Shown here piece by piece: positions 1 through 8,857 of a stretch of DNA of 64,000 bases (its first letter is position 1; each line of letters opens with the position of its first letter). Position numbers and translations under genes: made by a program. The notes below the pieces were generated by a model. The model ran no database searches. It worked only from the letters and a program-made list of their open reading frames with translations, and was not told the DNA's origin. This stretch comes from Allobosea sp. UNC402CLCol (lineage in GTDB: Bacteria > Pseudomonadota > Alphaproteobacteria > Rhizobiales > Beijerinckiaceae), in NCBI RefSeq assembly GCF_000745475.1, contig NZ_JQJJ01000010.1, forward strand, positions 434,001 through 498,000, read 5' to 3'.

Positions 1-690
1 CCGCCCTATGGCTACAAGGACGAAACCGGCAAGTTCGCCGGCGTCGAGACCGAGATGGCGATCCAGATCGCCGCCTGGGCCTTTGGCTCGCCGGACAAGA
101 TCGAGCTGACCTGCGTGACGGCCGAGAACCGCATCCCGCAGCTGGCCGGCAAGAAGGTCGACATCCTGATCGCCACGCTCGGCGTCACGCCCGAGCGCGC
201 CCGCGTGATCGACTTCTCCAAGCCCTATCGCTGGGGCGGTTCGGACATGCTCGTCGCCAAGGACAGCCCGATCAAGAAGCTCGACGATGTCGCCGGCAAG
301 ACCGTGATCATGCTCAAGGGCTCGACGCAGGCGAAATGGTTCGAAGACAACATGCCCAAGCTCGAGGGCCTGAGGCTGAACACGGCATCCGATGCGCTGC
401 AGGCGCTGAAACAGGGCCGCGGCGACGCCTATACGCATGATGCCGCCACGCTCGTGGTCATCGCGGCCAAGGATCCGAGCCTGCGGCTCGTCGGCGAGCC
501 CTTCGCCGTCTCGGACGCCGCCGTCGGGGTGCGCAAGAACGAGCCGGAATGGCTCGCCTATGTCGATGCCGCGCTCGACCGCATGAAGGCCGAGGGCCTC
601 TACGGCAAATGGGTCGACAAGTGGATCCCGGCCGATATCCGGCCCTTCTACGTCGACGCCTTCACCAAGCCGAAGCCCAACGCGCGCTGA
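1..690 (+). CDS. Polar amino-acid-type ABC transporter substrate-binding protein (5' end missing)
   Basis: The reading frame is open from base 1, so the signal peptide and first part of the protein lie outside the window; 229 residues remain. It is a family-3 solute-binding protein (PBP2 fold): visible stretches include the typical AENRIPQL, DILIATLGVTPERARVIDFS and a C-terminal GLYGKWVDKW. It would sit in the periplasm and hand ligand to the two permeases that follow 72 bases downstream. The family binds polar or acidic amino acids. The lyase and oxidoreductase in the same operon suggest an amino-acid derivative as ligand, but the sequence alone does not name it. Confidence 0.9.
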   Translation, partial: PPYGYKDETGKFAGVETEMAIQIAAWAFGSPDKIELTCVTAENRIPQLAGKKVDILIATLGVTPERARVIDFSKPYRWGGSDMLVAKDSPIKKLDDVAGKTVIMLKGSTQAKWFEDNMPKLEGLRLNTASDALQALKQGRGDAYTHDAATLVVIAAKDPSLRLVGEPFAVSDAAVGVRKNEPEWLAYVDAALDRMKAEGLYGKWVDKWIPADIRPFYVDAFTKPKPNAR

Positions 691-762
691 GCGCAGGCAA
701 GCGCCGGGAGCGGTTCGCGCTCCCGGCACCCCGGCAGCCTGGCAGCGAGAGGAGCGCGTGCC

Positions 763-1425
763 ATGGAGTTCGACTTCGCCTATCTCACTGCGCAATGGCC
801 GGCGCTGATGCGTGGCCTGTGGCTGACGGTGCAGGTCAGCGCTCTTTCGATCGTGCTCTCGATCCTGGTCGGCGTGTTCGGCGCGGCGGCGCGCGTGCTG
901 CAGGTGCCGGTGCTCGACAAGCTCGTCATCGGCTATGTCGAGTTCATCCGCAACACGCCGCTGCTGGCCCAGCTCTTCTTCATCTTCTACGGCCTGCCGG
1001 GCCTGGGCCTCAGACTCTCGCTGTTCTGGTCGGGCGTGCTGTGCCTCACCATCTGGGCCGGCGCCTACCAGATCGAGAATATCCGCGGCGGGCTCGAGAC
1101 GGTAGGCAAGGGCCTGCGGGAGGCCGCCTTCTCGCTGGGCCTGTCGCCCTGGCGCTATTTCCGCCTGGTAGCTGCGCCGATGGCGATTCGCGTCAGCCTG
1201 CCGTCGATGCTGAACACCTCGATCTCGCTCCTGAAGAACTCCTCCTATCTGCAGGCGATCGGCCTGGCCGAGCTGACCTATGTCGCGATCGACCGGATCT
1301 CGATGGATTTCCGCACCATCGAGATGTTCTCCGCGATCTGCGTGATCTACCTCCTGCTGGTCCTCGCCCTCTCATTCCTCGCGAGCCGGCTGGAATACCG
1401 GCTCAACGCGCCGTTCAGGCATTGA
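763..1425 (+). CDS. Amino-acid ABC transporter permease (HisMQ/GlnP family)
   Basis: 220 residues, normal length for this family, with several hydrophobic segments. The permease EAA loop is visible in the middle (EAAFSLGLSPWRYFRLVAAP), the contact site for the ATPase. An upstream ELIRNTPLL-like sequence (EFIRNTPLLAQLFFIFYGLP) is typical of polar amino-acid permeases. The ATG at 763 follows a GAGAGGAG ribosome site. Stop and next start are ten bases apart, so the two permeases are co-translated and presumably form a heterodimer in the inner membrane. Confidence 0.92.
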   Translation: MEFDFAYLTAQWPALMRGLWLTVQVSALSIVLSILVGVFGAAARVLQVPVLDKLVIGYVEFIRNTPLLAQLFFIFYGLPGLGLRLSLFWSGVLCLTIWAGAYQIENIRGGLETVGKGLREAAFSLGLSPWRYFRLVAAPMAIRVSLPSMLNTSISLLKNSSYLQAIGLAELTYVAIDRISMDFRTIEMFSAICVIYLLLVLALSFLASRLEYRLNAPFRH

Positions 1426-1435
1426 GGGGGCGCTG

Positions 1436-2152
1436 ATGGAGCTGCTGATCCGCAATTTTCCCTTCATCCTGCAAGGCCTCGCCATGACGCTGGGCCTCGC
1501 GCTGGCGACGCTGTTCTTCGCGACGATCATCTCCTTCGTGCTCGGCACGCTGGCGACGCTGCGCTTCGGCTGGCTGCGCGTGCTGGTGAAGATCTATGTC
1601 GAGCTCTTCCGCGACATCCCGCTGATCGTGAACATCTTCTTCGTGTTCTTCGTCGCGCCGCTCTTCGGGCTGGAGCTGTCGCCCTTCGCGGCCGTGACGG
1701 TGGGGCTTTCGGTCTGGGGCAGCGCCAACGGCATCGAGATCGTCCGCGGCGGCTTCAATGCGGTGCCGAGGCATCAATGGCAGAGCGCCGCCGCGCTCGG
1801 GCTGAAGACCTGGGAAATCTATCTCTTCATCACCGGCCCGCAGGCCCTGCGCGCGATCCTGCCGCCCTTCGTCGGGCTCTTGACGCTGCTCGTGCAGGCG
1901 ACGTCGCTCGGCGCGCTCGTCGGGGTCAACGAGTTCTTCAAGGTCGGGCAGATCATCGTCGAGCGCACGACGATGATGGAGGGCTGGAATCCGGCCTTCA
2001 CCGTCTATGCCGCGGTCCTGCTCACCTATTTCGTCATCTGCTCGACGCTGACCTGGTTCGGCCGCTGGCTGGAGCGCCGGCTGAAGCGCGACCGCCCGCA
2101 AGCCCGTCCGGAGGCCATCGCCTCGGCCGCGCCGGCAGCGCAACTGCCCTGA
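1436..2152 (+). CDS. Amino-acid ABC transporter permease (HisMQ/GlnP family), second subunit
   Basis: 238 residues with the same architecture as the preceding permease, including the ELFRDIPLIVNIFFVFFVAP segment and an EAA-type loop (QSAAALGLKTWEIYLFITGP). The hydrophilic C-terminal tail is rich in Arg, Pro and Ala. It is the partner permease of the upstream gene. The following lyase gene starts 36 bases further on, in the same operon. Confidence 0.92.
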   Translation: MELLIRNFPFILQGLAMTLGLALATLFFATIISFVLGTLATLRFGWLRVLVKIYVELFRDIPLIVNIFFVFFVAPLFGLELSPFAAVTVGLSVWGSANGIEIVRGGFNAVPRHQWQSAAALGLKTWEIYLFITGPQALRAILPPFVGLLTLLVQATSLGALVGVNEFFKVGQIIVERTTMMEGWNPAFTVYAAVLLTYFVICSTLTWFGRWLERRLKRDRPQARPEAIASAAPAAQLP

Positions 2153-2188
2153 TCTTCGCAAACTCACCTGGATACTGGGGAAGCCGTC

Positions 2189-3688
2189 ATGGAATCGAAA
2201 GTCAGCCGCCGCCTGACCGAGAAGGTCGCCGAGGAGGTCTGCGAACACATCTACGCGCCGCGGCTCGCGCGGGATTTCCGCACCGTCTTCGGCTATATGA
2301 GCGACCTCAACCAGGCCCATGTGCTGATGCTCGCGCGCTGCGGGCTGATCTCACCGCAGGCTGCGAAAGCGCTTGCCGCCGGGCTCCTGCGCATGGAGAC
2401 GGACGGGCCCGAGGTCGTCGAACTCGACCCGCAACGCGAGGATTCCTACTTCAATTTCGAAGCGCATCTGATCAAGCTGATCGGGACCGAGGCCGGCGGA
2501 CGGATGCATATCGCCCGCAGCCGCAATGACCTGACCTCGGGAATCGACCGGCTACGCGCCCGCGACCTGCTGCTCGACGCGAGCCAGGCCCTGCTCTCGG
2601 TCGAGGAGCACGCGCTCGACGGAGCCTTCCGCTTCCGGGAGGTGGTGATGCCGGGCTACACTCATCTCCAGCCGGCGCAGCCCATCACCTACGGCTTCTA
2701 TCTCGCCGGCGTCGCGCAGTCGCTCGAACGTGACCACGGCCGCCTGACGGATGCCTGGGCGCGCACCAATATCAGTCCGCTCGGAGCAGGCGCGCTTGCC
2801 GGCACGACCTTCGCGATCGACCGGGAGGCGGTCGCACGCTCACTCGGCTTCCAGGGGCTGGTGGAAAATGCCCTCGATGCCGTCGCGACACGGGATTTCG
2901 GGCTCGAGATCCTGTCGGCGCTGACCCAGATCGCGTTGGGGTGGAGCCGCGTGGCGCAGGACTATCACGTGATGGTCTCGCACGAATTCCAGACGATCGA
3001 GTTCCCGGATCGGGTGACCGGCACGTCGAGCATCATGCCGCAGAAGAAGAACCCGGTGGTGCTCGAACATCTCAAGGGCAAGGCCGGCCATCTGCTCGGC
3101 CTCTACGTCGCCTCCGCGACGGCGGTGAAGGGTACGCATTTCACCAACACCATCGACGGCAATCGCGAGGGGATGCGCGGCGTCTGGGAGGCGGGCGAGG
3201 AGACGCTGCGCTGCCTCTCGCTCTTCGATCTGATCATCGCCACGGCCCGGCCGAACGCGGCCTTGATGAAGCGCCGCGTCACCGAGGATTTCGCCTCCGC
3301 GACCGATCTTGCCGACCTGATGGTGCGGGAGGCCGATCTCTCGTTCCGCGAGGCGCATCACGTCGTTGGCGGGGTCGTCCGCGCGGCGATGGATGCCGGC
3401 CTCGCCGCCGACGGCATCACCATCGGGATGGTCGATGCGGCAGCCCAGGATCAGCTTGGCCGGTCGCTCGGCCTGCCGGCGGATCGCGTCCGCGAGAGCC
3501 TCGACCCGGCGGCCAGCGTCGCTGCGCGCCTCGTTCCCGGCGGGCCGGCCCCGGATGCGGTCGCGCAGGCGGTGGAGGCGGCGCAGGCGCGGCTCGAAAA
3601 TCGCCGTGGCGTTCTGGCACGCAAGCGCGGGGATCTGCAGGGCGCGCGCGAGGAGCTGAAACGGGCCATGCGGGAGCTCGCCGCATGA
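2189..3688 (+). CDS. Argininosuccinate lyase/fumarase-superfamily lyase, probably catabolic
   Basis: 499 residues. It carries the superfamily signature [12 protein letters not shown], with the flexible-loop serines at S280/S281, and the [10 protein letters not shown] motif with T158/H159, so the elimination chemistry that releases fumarate from an N-substituted aspartate should be intact. Argininosuccinate lyase proper is about 460 residues and lies with argG or alone; this one sits between the permeases and the ATPase of an amino-acid importer, followed by an FAD oxidoreductase. That context favours a degradative lyase acting on an imported N-substituted aspartate, as known for EDDS lyase of Chelativorans, over arginine synthesis. 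The substrate is inferred. The C-terminal 30 residues form a charged helix-like tail. Confidence 0.85.
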   Translation: MESKVSRRLTEKVAEEVCEHIYAPRLARDFRTVFGYMSDLNQAHVLMLARCGLISPQAAKALAAGLLRMETDGPEVVELDPQREDSYFNFEAHLIKLIGTEAGGRMHIARSRNDLTSGIDRLRARDLLLDASQALLSVEEHALDGAFRFREVVMPGYTHLQPAQPITYGFYLAGVAQSLERDHGRLTDAWARTNISPLGAGALAGTTFAIDREAVARSLGFQGLVENALDAVATRDFGLEILSALTQIALGWSRVAQDYHVMVSHEFQTIEFPDRVTGTSSIMPQKKNPVVLEHLKGKAGHLLGLYVASATAVKGTHFTNTIDGNREGMRGVWEAGEETLRCLSLFDLIIATARPNAALMKRRVTEDFASATDLADLMVREADLSFREAHHVVGGVVRAAMDAGLAADGITIGMVDAAAQDQLGRSLGLPADRVRESLDPAASVAARLVPGGPAPDAVAQAVEAAQARLENRRGVLARKRGDLQGAREELKRAMRELAA

Positions 3689-4449
3689 GCGCCCGGCCGC
3701 TGATCAGCTTGCGCGGCATCGGCAAGCGCTTCGGTGCGCATCGGGCGCTCAGCGGCATCGATCTCGATGTCGAGGCGGGTAGCGTCGTGGTCCTGATCGG
3801 GCCGAGCGGCTCCGGCAAAAGCACGCTGATCCGCTGCATCAACGGCCTCGTCCGGCCCGACGAAGGCACGCTCCACATCGCCGGAAAACCGGTCGATATC
3901 CACCACGAGAGCGCCTGGCAGCAGATGCGGACCGAGGTCGGCATGGTCTTCCAGGACTACGCGCTGTTCCCGCATCTGAGCGTACTGCGCAACATGACGA
4001 TCACGCCGGAGCGCCGCCGGGGCGTGCCGCGCGCCAAGGCCGAGGAGGAGGCGCGGGCGCTGCTGGCGCGCGTCGGGCTTGCCCACAAGGCGCTGGATTA
4101 TCCGTCCGCCCTGTCCGGCGGGCAACAGCAGCGCGTCGCCATCGTCCGCGCGCTCGCCATGCGGCCGAAGGCCATCCTCTTCGACGAGCCGACATCGGCG
4201 CTCGATCCCGAGACGATCGGCAGCGTCCTCGACGTGATGAAGGATCTTGCCCGGGAGGGCACGACCATGGTCGTCGTCACGCACGAGATGGGCTTTGCCC
4301 GCGAGGTCGCCGATCGCGTGGTGTTCATGGCGGAGGGGCAGATCGTCGAGGAGGGGCCGCCGGATGCCTTCTTCGGCGCGCCACGGCACGAGCGCACCCG
4401 CACTTTCCTGTCCAACATCAGATCCTTCGGAGAGGCCGCCCATGGCTGA
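3685..4449 (+). CDS. Amino-acid ABC transporter ATP-binding protein (GlnQ/HisP family)
   Basis: 254 residues. Walker [10 protein letters not shown] is at residues 39-47, followed by the Q-loop ([13 protein letters not shown]), the ABC signature [15 protein letters not shown], Walker [15 protein letters not shown] and the switch His in VVVTHEMGF. All catalytic elements are present. The ATG at 3685 overlaps the lyase stop (ATGA), the only start giving a normal N-terminus although the frame stays open further upstream. It energises the two permeases at 763-2152; a single ATPase is expected to form a homodimer. Confidence 0.93.
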   Translation: MSARPLISLRGIGKRFGAHRALSGIDLDVEAGSVVVLIGPSGSGKSTLIRCINGLVRPDEGTLHIAGKPVDIHHESAWQQMRTEVGMVFQDYALFPHLSVLRNMTITPERRRGVPRAKAEEEARALLARVGLAHKALDYPSALSGGQQQRVAIVRALAMRPKAILFDEPTSALDPETIGSVLDVMKDLAREGTTMVVVTHEMGFAREVADRVVFMAEGQIVEEGPPDAFFGAPRHERTRTFLSNIRSFGEAAHG

Positions 4450-5767
4450 GCCGACCGGCGTTCTGGCGCCGAACTTCACAACCGATCCGTACTGGTGGGA
4501 CGCGGCCCCGCCCGAGACCGCACGTGACCCGCTGCCGGAGGAGACCGATATCCTTGTCGTCGGCTCAGGCTATTGCGGCCTCTCGGCTGCGGCCGAACTG
4601 GCTCGCAATGGTGTCGACGTCACGGTCGTCGACGCGGAGGAACTCGGCGCCGGCGCCTCGACGCGCTCCGGCGGCATGGTCTCGAGCGGCCAGAAGCTCG
4701 TCATCGGCGGCGCGATCAAGGGCGTCGATGCCGCGCGCATGGAACGGCTTCTGGAGGATTCGCTGTCATCCTACGAGCACCTCAAGAGCCTGATCCGCGA
4801 GAAGGAGCTCGATGCCGATCTCGGCGTCTTCGGCCGCTATTTCGGCGCCCATGTGCCTGGTCATTACGACCGGCTGCGCCGCCATGGCGAATTGCTGGCG
4901 AAGCACACCGGCGTCACCGTCCACGAGATTCCGAAATCGCGGCAGCACGAGATCACGAAGACGGATTTCTACCATGGCGGCATCGTCATCGACGATTATG
5001 GCGGCCTCCATCCGGCGAAGTATCACCGGGCCTTGCGCCGCCTCGCGCAGGCCAATGGCGCAAAGCTGCGCTCGCATGCCCCGGTCCTCAAGGTCGGCCC
5101 GCTGGCGAACGGCTTCCACGCGGTCGAGACCGGTCGCGGCATGGTTCGCGCGCGCCATGTCTTCTTCGGCACCAACGGCTACAGTGACAAGGCGAGCGGC
5201 TTCCTGCACAAGCGGATCGTCGGCGTGCGCAGCTACCAGATCGCGACCGAGCCGCTGCCGCCGGAGCTGATGGCCGAGATCAATCCCGGCCGGCGCATGA
5301 TCACCGATTCCAAGCGCGAGCTGATCTATACCCGCCCGTCTCCGGACGGCACGCGCATCCTGTTCGGCAGCAGGCCCGGCATGCTCAACGTGCCGGAACG
5401 CGAGGCGGCGCCGCGCCTTCACGCCATGATGCTGAAGGTCTGGCCGCAGCTTGCGGGCTATAAGGTCACGCATTGCTGGAGCGGCAAGGTCGGCATGACC
5501 GCCGACAAGATCGCGCATATGGGCAAGCTCGGCGGCATCGACTTCGCCGTCGGCTGCAATGGCAACGGTGTCGCGCTGATGACCTATCTCGGCCACCAAT
5601 CGGCGCTGAAGCTGCTCGGGAAGCAGAACCGCAGGAGCGCCTTCGACGACCCTGCCTTCCCCGAAATTCCGGTGCCGCTCTACGATGGCCGCCCCTGGTT
5701 CCTGCCCATCGTCAGCGGCTGGTACCATCTGCAGGACGCGATCGATCGCCGACTGGCGCGGTTCTGA
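4442..5767 (+). CDS. FAD-dependent DAO-family oxidoreductase (amine/imino-acid oxidase-like)
   Basis: 441 residues starting at an ATG that overlaps the ATPase gene by 8 bases. The dinucleotide-binding motif [16 protein letters not shown] lies near residues 38-53 and is followed by the acidic strand end [14 protein letters not shown] and the STRSGGM segment typical of the glycine-oxidase/gamma-glutamylputrescine oxidoreductase group. A C-terminal FAD segment is seen as [14 protein letters not shown]. It would oxidise a C-N bond of a secondary or primary amine. As last gene of the importer-lyase operon it may act on the same compound or on the lyase product; iminodiacetate oxidase of chelator degraders is a precedent, but the substrate is not shown here. 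Confidence 0.88.
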   Translation: MAEPTGVLAPNFTTDPYWWDAAPPETARDPLPEETDILVVGSGYCGLSAAAELARNGVDVTVVDAEELGAGASTRSGGMVSSGQKLVIGGAIKGVDAARMERLLEDSLSSYEHLKSLIREKELDADLGVFGRYFGAHVPGHYDRLRRHGELLAKHTGVTVHEIPKSRQHEITKTDFYHGGIVIDDYGGLHPAKYHRALRRLAQANGAKLRSHAPVLKVGPLANGFHAVETGRGMVRARHVFFGTNGYSDKASGFLHKRIVGVRSYQIATEPLPPELMAEINPGRRMITDSKRELIYTRPSPDGTRILFGSRPGMLNVPEREAAPRLHAMMLKVWPQLAGYKVTHCWSGKVGMTADKIAHMGKLGGIDFAVGCNGNGVALMTYLGHQSALKLLGKQNRRSAFDDPAFPEIPVPLYDGRPWFLPIVSGWYHLQDAIDRRLARF

Positions 5768-5783
5768 AGGAAATGGCGGCGGC

Positions 5784-5810
5784 AAAAAAAAACGCCGAGT
5801 TGCTCGCGGC
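5784..5810 (-). terminator. Candidate Rho-independent terminator of the minus-strand iron operon
   Basis: Read on the minus strand, an imperfect stem (GCC..GAG paired with CTC-GGC around a CAA loop, two-base bulge) is followed at once by nine T residues. It lies 30 bases beyond the stop of the ATPase gene at 5841. A second, perfect 7-bp hairpin (CCGCAGC/GCTGCGG, 5820-5840) directly follows that stop. The region separates two convergent operons. Confidence 0.45.
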
Positions 5811-5840
5811 AGCCTCACCCCGCAGCAGGGCGCGCTGCGG

Positions 5841-6602
5841 TCACCGCAGATAGTGGATATGCGGCCTGTGATGGTGAGGAGATGCCTCGACGCGCGCCTC
5901 GACTGAAAAGACCTCCCGCAGGAGCGTTTCGCTGATCACCGCGTCCGGCGGTCCGGACGCCACGATCCGGCCTTGCTGCATGACGATCACCCGGTCGCAG
6001 AACATGGCGGCGTGGTTGAGGTCGTGCAGGGCGACGACGCTGGTGATCGGCAGGCTCGCGACGAGCTTCAGCACGCCGATCTGGTGCTGGATGTCGAGAT
6101 GGTTGGTCGGCTCGTCGAGAACGAGTTCGGTCGGCGTCTGAGCGAGGGCTCTGGCGATATGCGTGCGCTGCTTCTCGCCGCCCGACAGGCTCTGCCAGCG
6201 CTCGTTGCGCCGGTCCTGCATGCCGGCGCGCTGGAGCGCCTCGTCCACGGCACGGTCGTCCGCATGGGTCCAGCGGGACATCCAGGAGCGATGCGGAAAT
6301 CGTCCGAGCCGGACGACATCGACGACACGGAGATTGGCGCTGGTGGTCGCATGCTGCTCGACGAAGGCGACGCGACGCGCCACCGTTCGGGCACCCAGCG
6401 ATGCGAGATCGCTTCCATCCAGCAGCACGCGGCCCGATTGCGGCCGCTTCAGACCGGTCAAAAGGCGCAGGAGCGAGGTCTTGCCGGAGCCGTTGGGGCC
6501 GAGCAATCCCAGCATCCGGCCGGGCTCGGCGGCAAAGGAGACGCCGTCGACGATCGTCCTGCTTCCGATCCGCCAGACCAGATTCTCTGCCGTGATGCTC
6601 AT
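5841..6602 (-). CDS. Fe3+-siderophore/heme ABC transporter ATP-binding protein (FecE/HmuV-like)
   Basis: 253 residues. Walker A is GPNGSGKTS, the signature is LSGGEKQRTHIARAL, Walker B is ELVLDEPTNHLDI and the switch region VVALHDLNHAAMFCDRV has the usual His. The VEQHATTSANLRVVDVVRLGR stretch matches iron-chelate importers. The start overlaps the stop of the permease gene (ATGA), so it is the last cistron of a binding protein-permease-ATPase operon. There is nothing to distinguish siderophore from heme or cobalamin as cargo apart from the binding protein. Confidence 0.9.
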   Translation of the reverse strand: MSITAENLVWRIGSRTIVDGVSFAAEPGRMLGLLGPNGSGKTSLLRLLTGLKRPQSGRVLLDGSDLASLGARTVARRVAFVEQHATTSANLRVVDVVRLGRFPHRSWMSRWTHADDRAVDEALQRAGMQDRRNERWQSLSGGEKQRTHIARALAQTPTELVLDEPTNHLDIQHQIGVLKLVASLPITSVVALHDLNHAAMFCDRVIVMQQGRIVASGPPDAVISETLLREVFSVEARVEASPHHHRPHIHYLR

Positions 6603-7639
6603 GAGGCACGCTGCAGCCGGTAGAGGATGATCGAGAAGAACGGCACGCCGACGAGAGCGGTGACGACGCCGATCGGGAGCACCTGTTGCGGGATCAGGGC
6701 ACGCGAAGCGACATCCGCCAAGACCATGAAAACCGCGCCGATCAGCACGCAGGCCGGCAGGAGCCGGACATGGAGGGGGCCGATCAGGGCCCGGGCGGTA
6801 TGGGGCACGATCAAGCCGACAAAGCCGATGGAGCCGACCATGCTGACGATGGTCGCGGTCATCATGGCAGTGAGGGCGAAGAGGACGATCCGGGCCCGGC
6901 CGACATTGACGCCGAGGGAGGCGGCGGTCTCGTCGCCGAAGGCGAAGGTGTCGAGCGTCCGCGCATAGCAGAGGCAGGCGACGAGCCCGAGGCTGACGAC
7001 CACCGAAACCAGCATGAACTCCGGCCAGCGCACGCCGCCGAAGCTGCCGAGAAGCCAGAACATGACGTCGCGGGCCTGCTGGGCGTTGCCGGAGGTGGTG
7101 ACGATATAGGAGGTCGCGGCATTGAAGAGCTGCGAAGCCGCTACGCCCGCCAGGATGGTGCGGTCGGCGCCGCCGCGCGTGCCGTTCGAGAGCAGGGCGA
7201 CGAAGCAGAAGGCGGCGAAGGCGCCGAGGAACGCGCCGCCGGACAGCGAGAGAACGCCGCCGCCCAGGCCCAGGATGATGATCGCGACCGCGCCGGTCGA
7301 TGCGCCCGCCGAGATGCCGAGCACATAGGGTTCCGCGAGCGGGTTGCGCAGCAGCGACTGCATGATCGCGCCGGAGAGCGCGAGGCCGGCGCCACAGAAG
7401 GCTGCGACCAGAGCGCGGCTCAAGCGGTAATCCCAGATCACCGTCTCGTAGACGCGATCGATCTCGACCGTCGTCCAGCCCAGCCGGTTGGTGACGGCGG
7501 CGAGCGTCGTGCCGAGCGGGATCGGCAGGTCGCCGATGCCGACGCTGAGACCGATGGCGAGCCCGATCGCCGCCAGCGATCCCAGCAGCAGGCCGGCCAG
7601 GGCCGCCTTGCCCTGGAGGGCGCCGTATTCCCCGTTCAC
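6599..7639 (-). CDS. FecCD-family iron-chelate ABC transporter permease
   Basis: 346 residues from a GTG at 7639 that overlaps the stop of the binding-protein gene (GTGA); the frame stays open upstream but that part overlaps the binding protein and reads as non-membrane sequence. Family landmarks are RLSRALVAAFCGAGLALSGA, SLLRNPLAEPYVLGISAGAS and GFVGLIVPHTARALIGP, and the length and roughly ten hydrophobic segments match the family. A single permease gene implies a homodimer in the inner membrane. Confidence 0.9.
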   Translation of the reverse strand: MNGEYGALQGKAALAGLLLGSLAAIGLAIGLSVGIGDLPIPLGTTLAAVTNRLGWTTVEIDRVYETVIWDYRLSRALVAAFCGAGLALSGAIMQSLLRNPLAEPYVLGISAGASTGAVAIIILGLGGGVLSLSGGAFLGAFAAFCFVALLSNGTRGGADRTILAGVAASQLFNAATSYIVTTSGNAQQARDVMFWLLGSFGGVRWPEFMLVSVVVSLGLVACLCYARTLDTFAFGDETAASLGVNVGRARIVLFALTAMMTATIVSMVGSIGFVGLIVPHTARALIGPLHVRLLPACVLIGAVFMVLADVASRALIPQQVLPIGVVTALVGVPFFSIILYRLQRAS

Positions 7640-8658
7640 TTCAGCAGGCCGAGCGCTTTCAACTGCTGCGCCACTTGTTCGGCGCCGTAGATCGTCCGGA
7701 CGGTCGGGTTCATCGCTTGGCCATCCATGACCACGATGGCCTTGTTCCTGACGGCCGCAAGCTGGCTGACCGCCGGGTCCGTGGTCAGGAACTTGATCTT
7801 GGCCTCCGGCTTGTCGAGCTCCCAGCGGTTGCGGTCGAGGTTGGCGACGACGATGACGTCGGGCTTGGCTGCGATGATGCCTTCCCACCCAAGGGTCGGC
7901 CATTCGGCCTCGGTCTGGATGGCGTTGCGACCGCCGAGCAGGTCGGCGATGAAGCCGGACGCGCCGTTCTTGCCGCCGAGATAGGCGTCGGCGGAGGGAG
8001 ACGGGCTGGAGAACCAGAAGACGTAGGAGAGTTTCTGGTCGCCCGGCGTCACGCTGGCGCGCAGCGCCGCCTCACGCGCCTTGAAATCAGCGATCAGGGC
8101 CTGGCCGCGATCGGCGACGTCGAAGATCCGCGAGAGCTCGTCGATCTCCTGATAGAGCGCATCCGTGCTCCAGAGCTGGGCGCGGCTGCCATAGGCGTCC
8201 TTGCTGCCCTTCGTATCGAGACAGGTGCTGGGGGACAGATAGCTGGGAATGCCGACACGCTCGAAATCCTCGCGCTTCGCGACCTTGCTGCTCGGACCGA
8301 GCAGCGTGGGAAGGGCGGCTGCGACGAAATCCGGCCTCTCGGCGAGCATGCTCTCGAAGGTCGGGAACTCCACGGTCAGGAGCTTCACCCTGGCATTGGC
8401 TTCGGCAAGCTGCGGCAGGACCTTGCTTGGCCAGAAGGCGGTGCCCACCATCCTGTCCTGGAGCCCGAGCAGCAGCATGATCTCGGCGCTGTTCTGGCCG
8501 AGGCCGATGGCCCGCTGCGGAGCCTTCTGGAAGGTGACCTTCACGCCGCAATTGTCGAGCGTCAGCGGGTAGCTGTTCGGAGCTGCGGCAACCGGGGTCG
8601 CGATGCCGCCGGCGACGCAAAGCCCGGCCGCGATCAAAAGCGATTTGAAGCTGCCCAC
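7636..8658 (-). CDS. Iron-siderophore-type ABC transporter substrate-binding protein (FepB/BtuF fold)
   Basis: 340 residues with an N-terminal hydrophobic signal (AGLCVAGGIATPVAAA) and probable cleavage after AAA. The fold is the class III binding protein: an early segment APQRAIGLGQNSAEIMLLLGL, then ERPDFVAAALPTLL and GWEGIIAAKPDVIVVANLD. The start appears to be GTG; the nearby ATG six bases upstream is in another frame. It heads the operon with the permease and ATPase. A near-match to the Irr iron control element lies 79 bases upstream, consistent with iron-dependent expression. The ligand is not determinable from the sequence. Confidence 0.87.
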   Translation of the reverse strand: MGSFKSLLIAAGLCVAGGIATPVAAAPNSYPLTLDNCGVKVTFQKAPQRAIGLGQNSAEIMLLLGLQDRMVGTAFWPSKVLPQLAEANARVKLLTVEFPTFESMLAERPDFVAAALPTLLGPSSKVAKREDFERVGIPSYLSPSTCLDTKGSKDAYGSRAQLWSTDALYQEIDELSRIFDVADRGQALIADFKAREAALRASVTPGDQKLSYVFWFSSPSPSADAYLGGKNGASGFIADLLGGRNAIQTEAEWPTLGWEGIIAAKPDVIVVANLDRNRWELDKPEAKIKFLTTDPAVSQLAAVRNKAIVVMDGQAMNPTVRTIYGAEQVAQQLKALGLLK

Positions 8659-8736
8659 GCGTCATGTCCAAGGAAAGTTGTCTGTGGGGCGACCTCTTAA
8701 CGGCCCTGCGAGAAAAGGGCTAGCTGAGGCCAAAAC

Positions 8737-8753
8737 ATTATAAATATTCTAAA
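8737..8753 (-). promoter_or_regulatory. Candidate Irr box (iron control element) before the iron importer operon
   Basis: ATTATAA-ATA-TTCTAAA matches 12 of 14 fixed positions of the rhizobial ICE consensus TTTAGAA-N3-TTCTAAA, with one half-site perfect. It lies 79 bases upstream of the GTG at 8658 in an AT-rich patch; on the minus strand it overlaps a TATAAT hexamer that could be the -10 element, which would suit repression. Confidence 0.5.
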
Positions 8754-8857
8754 TTACGGCGACGATTTACTTTCCGACGGCGTGAACAGTGCTTCCCCTG
8801 CGAAGCTTCGCAAGGTCCACGCGACGATGCCATGCCCATCGTCCGGGCGCGCCCCGC

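Noticed and set aside
2189..3688. Calling the lyase argH (arginine biosynthesis)
   Set aside because: The family signature fits, but position inside a transporter operon with an oxidase and the longer length speak for another substrate.
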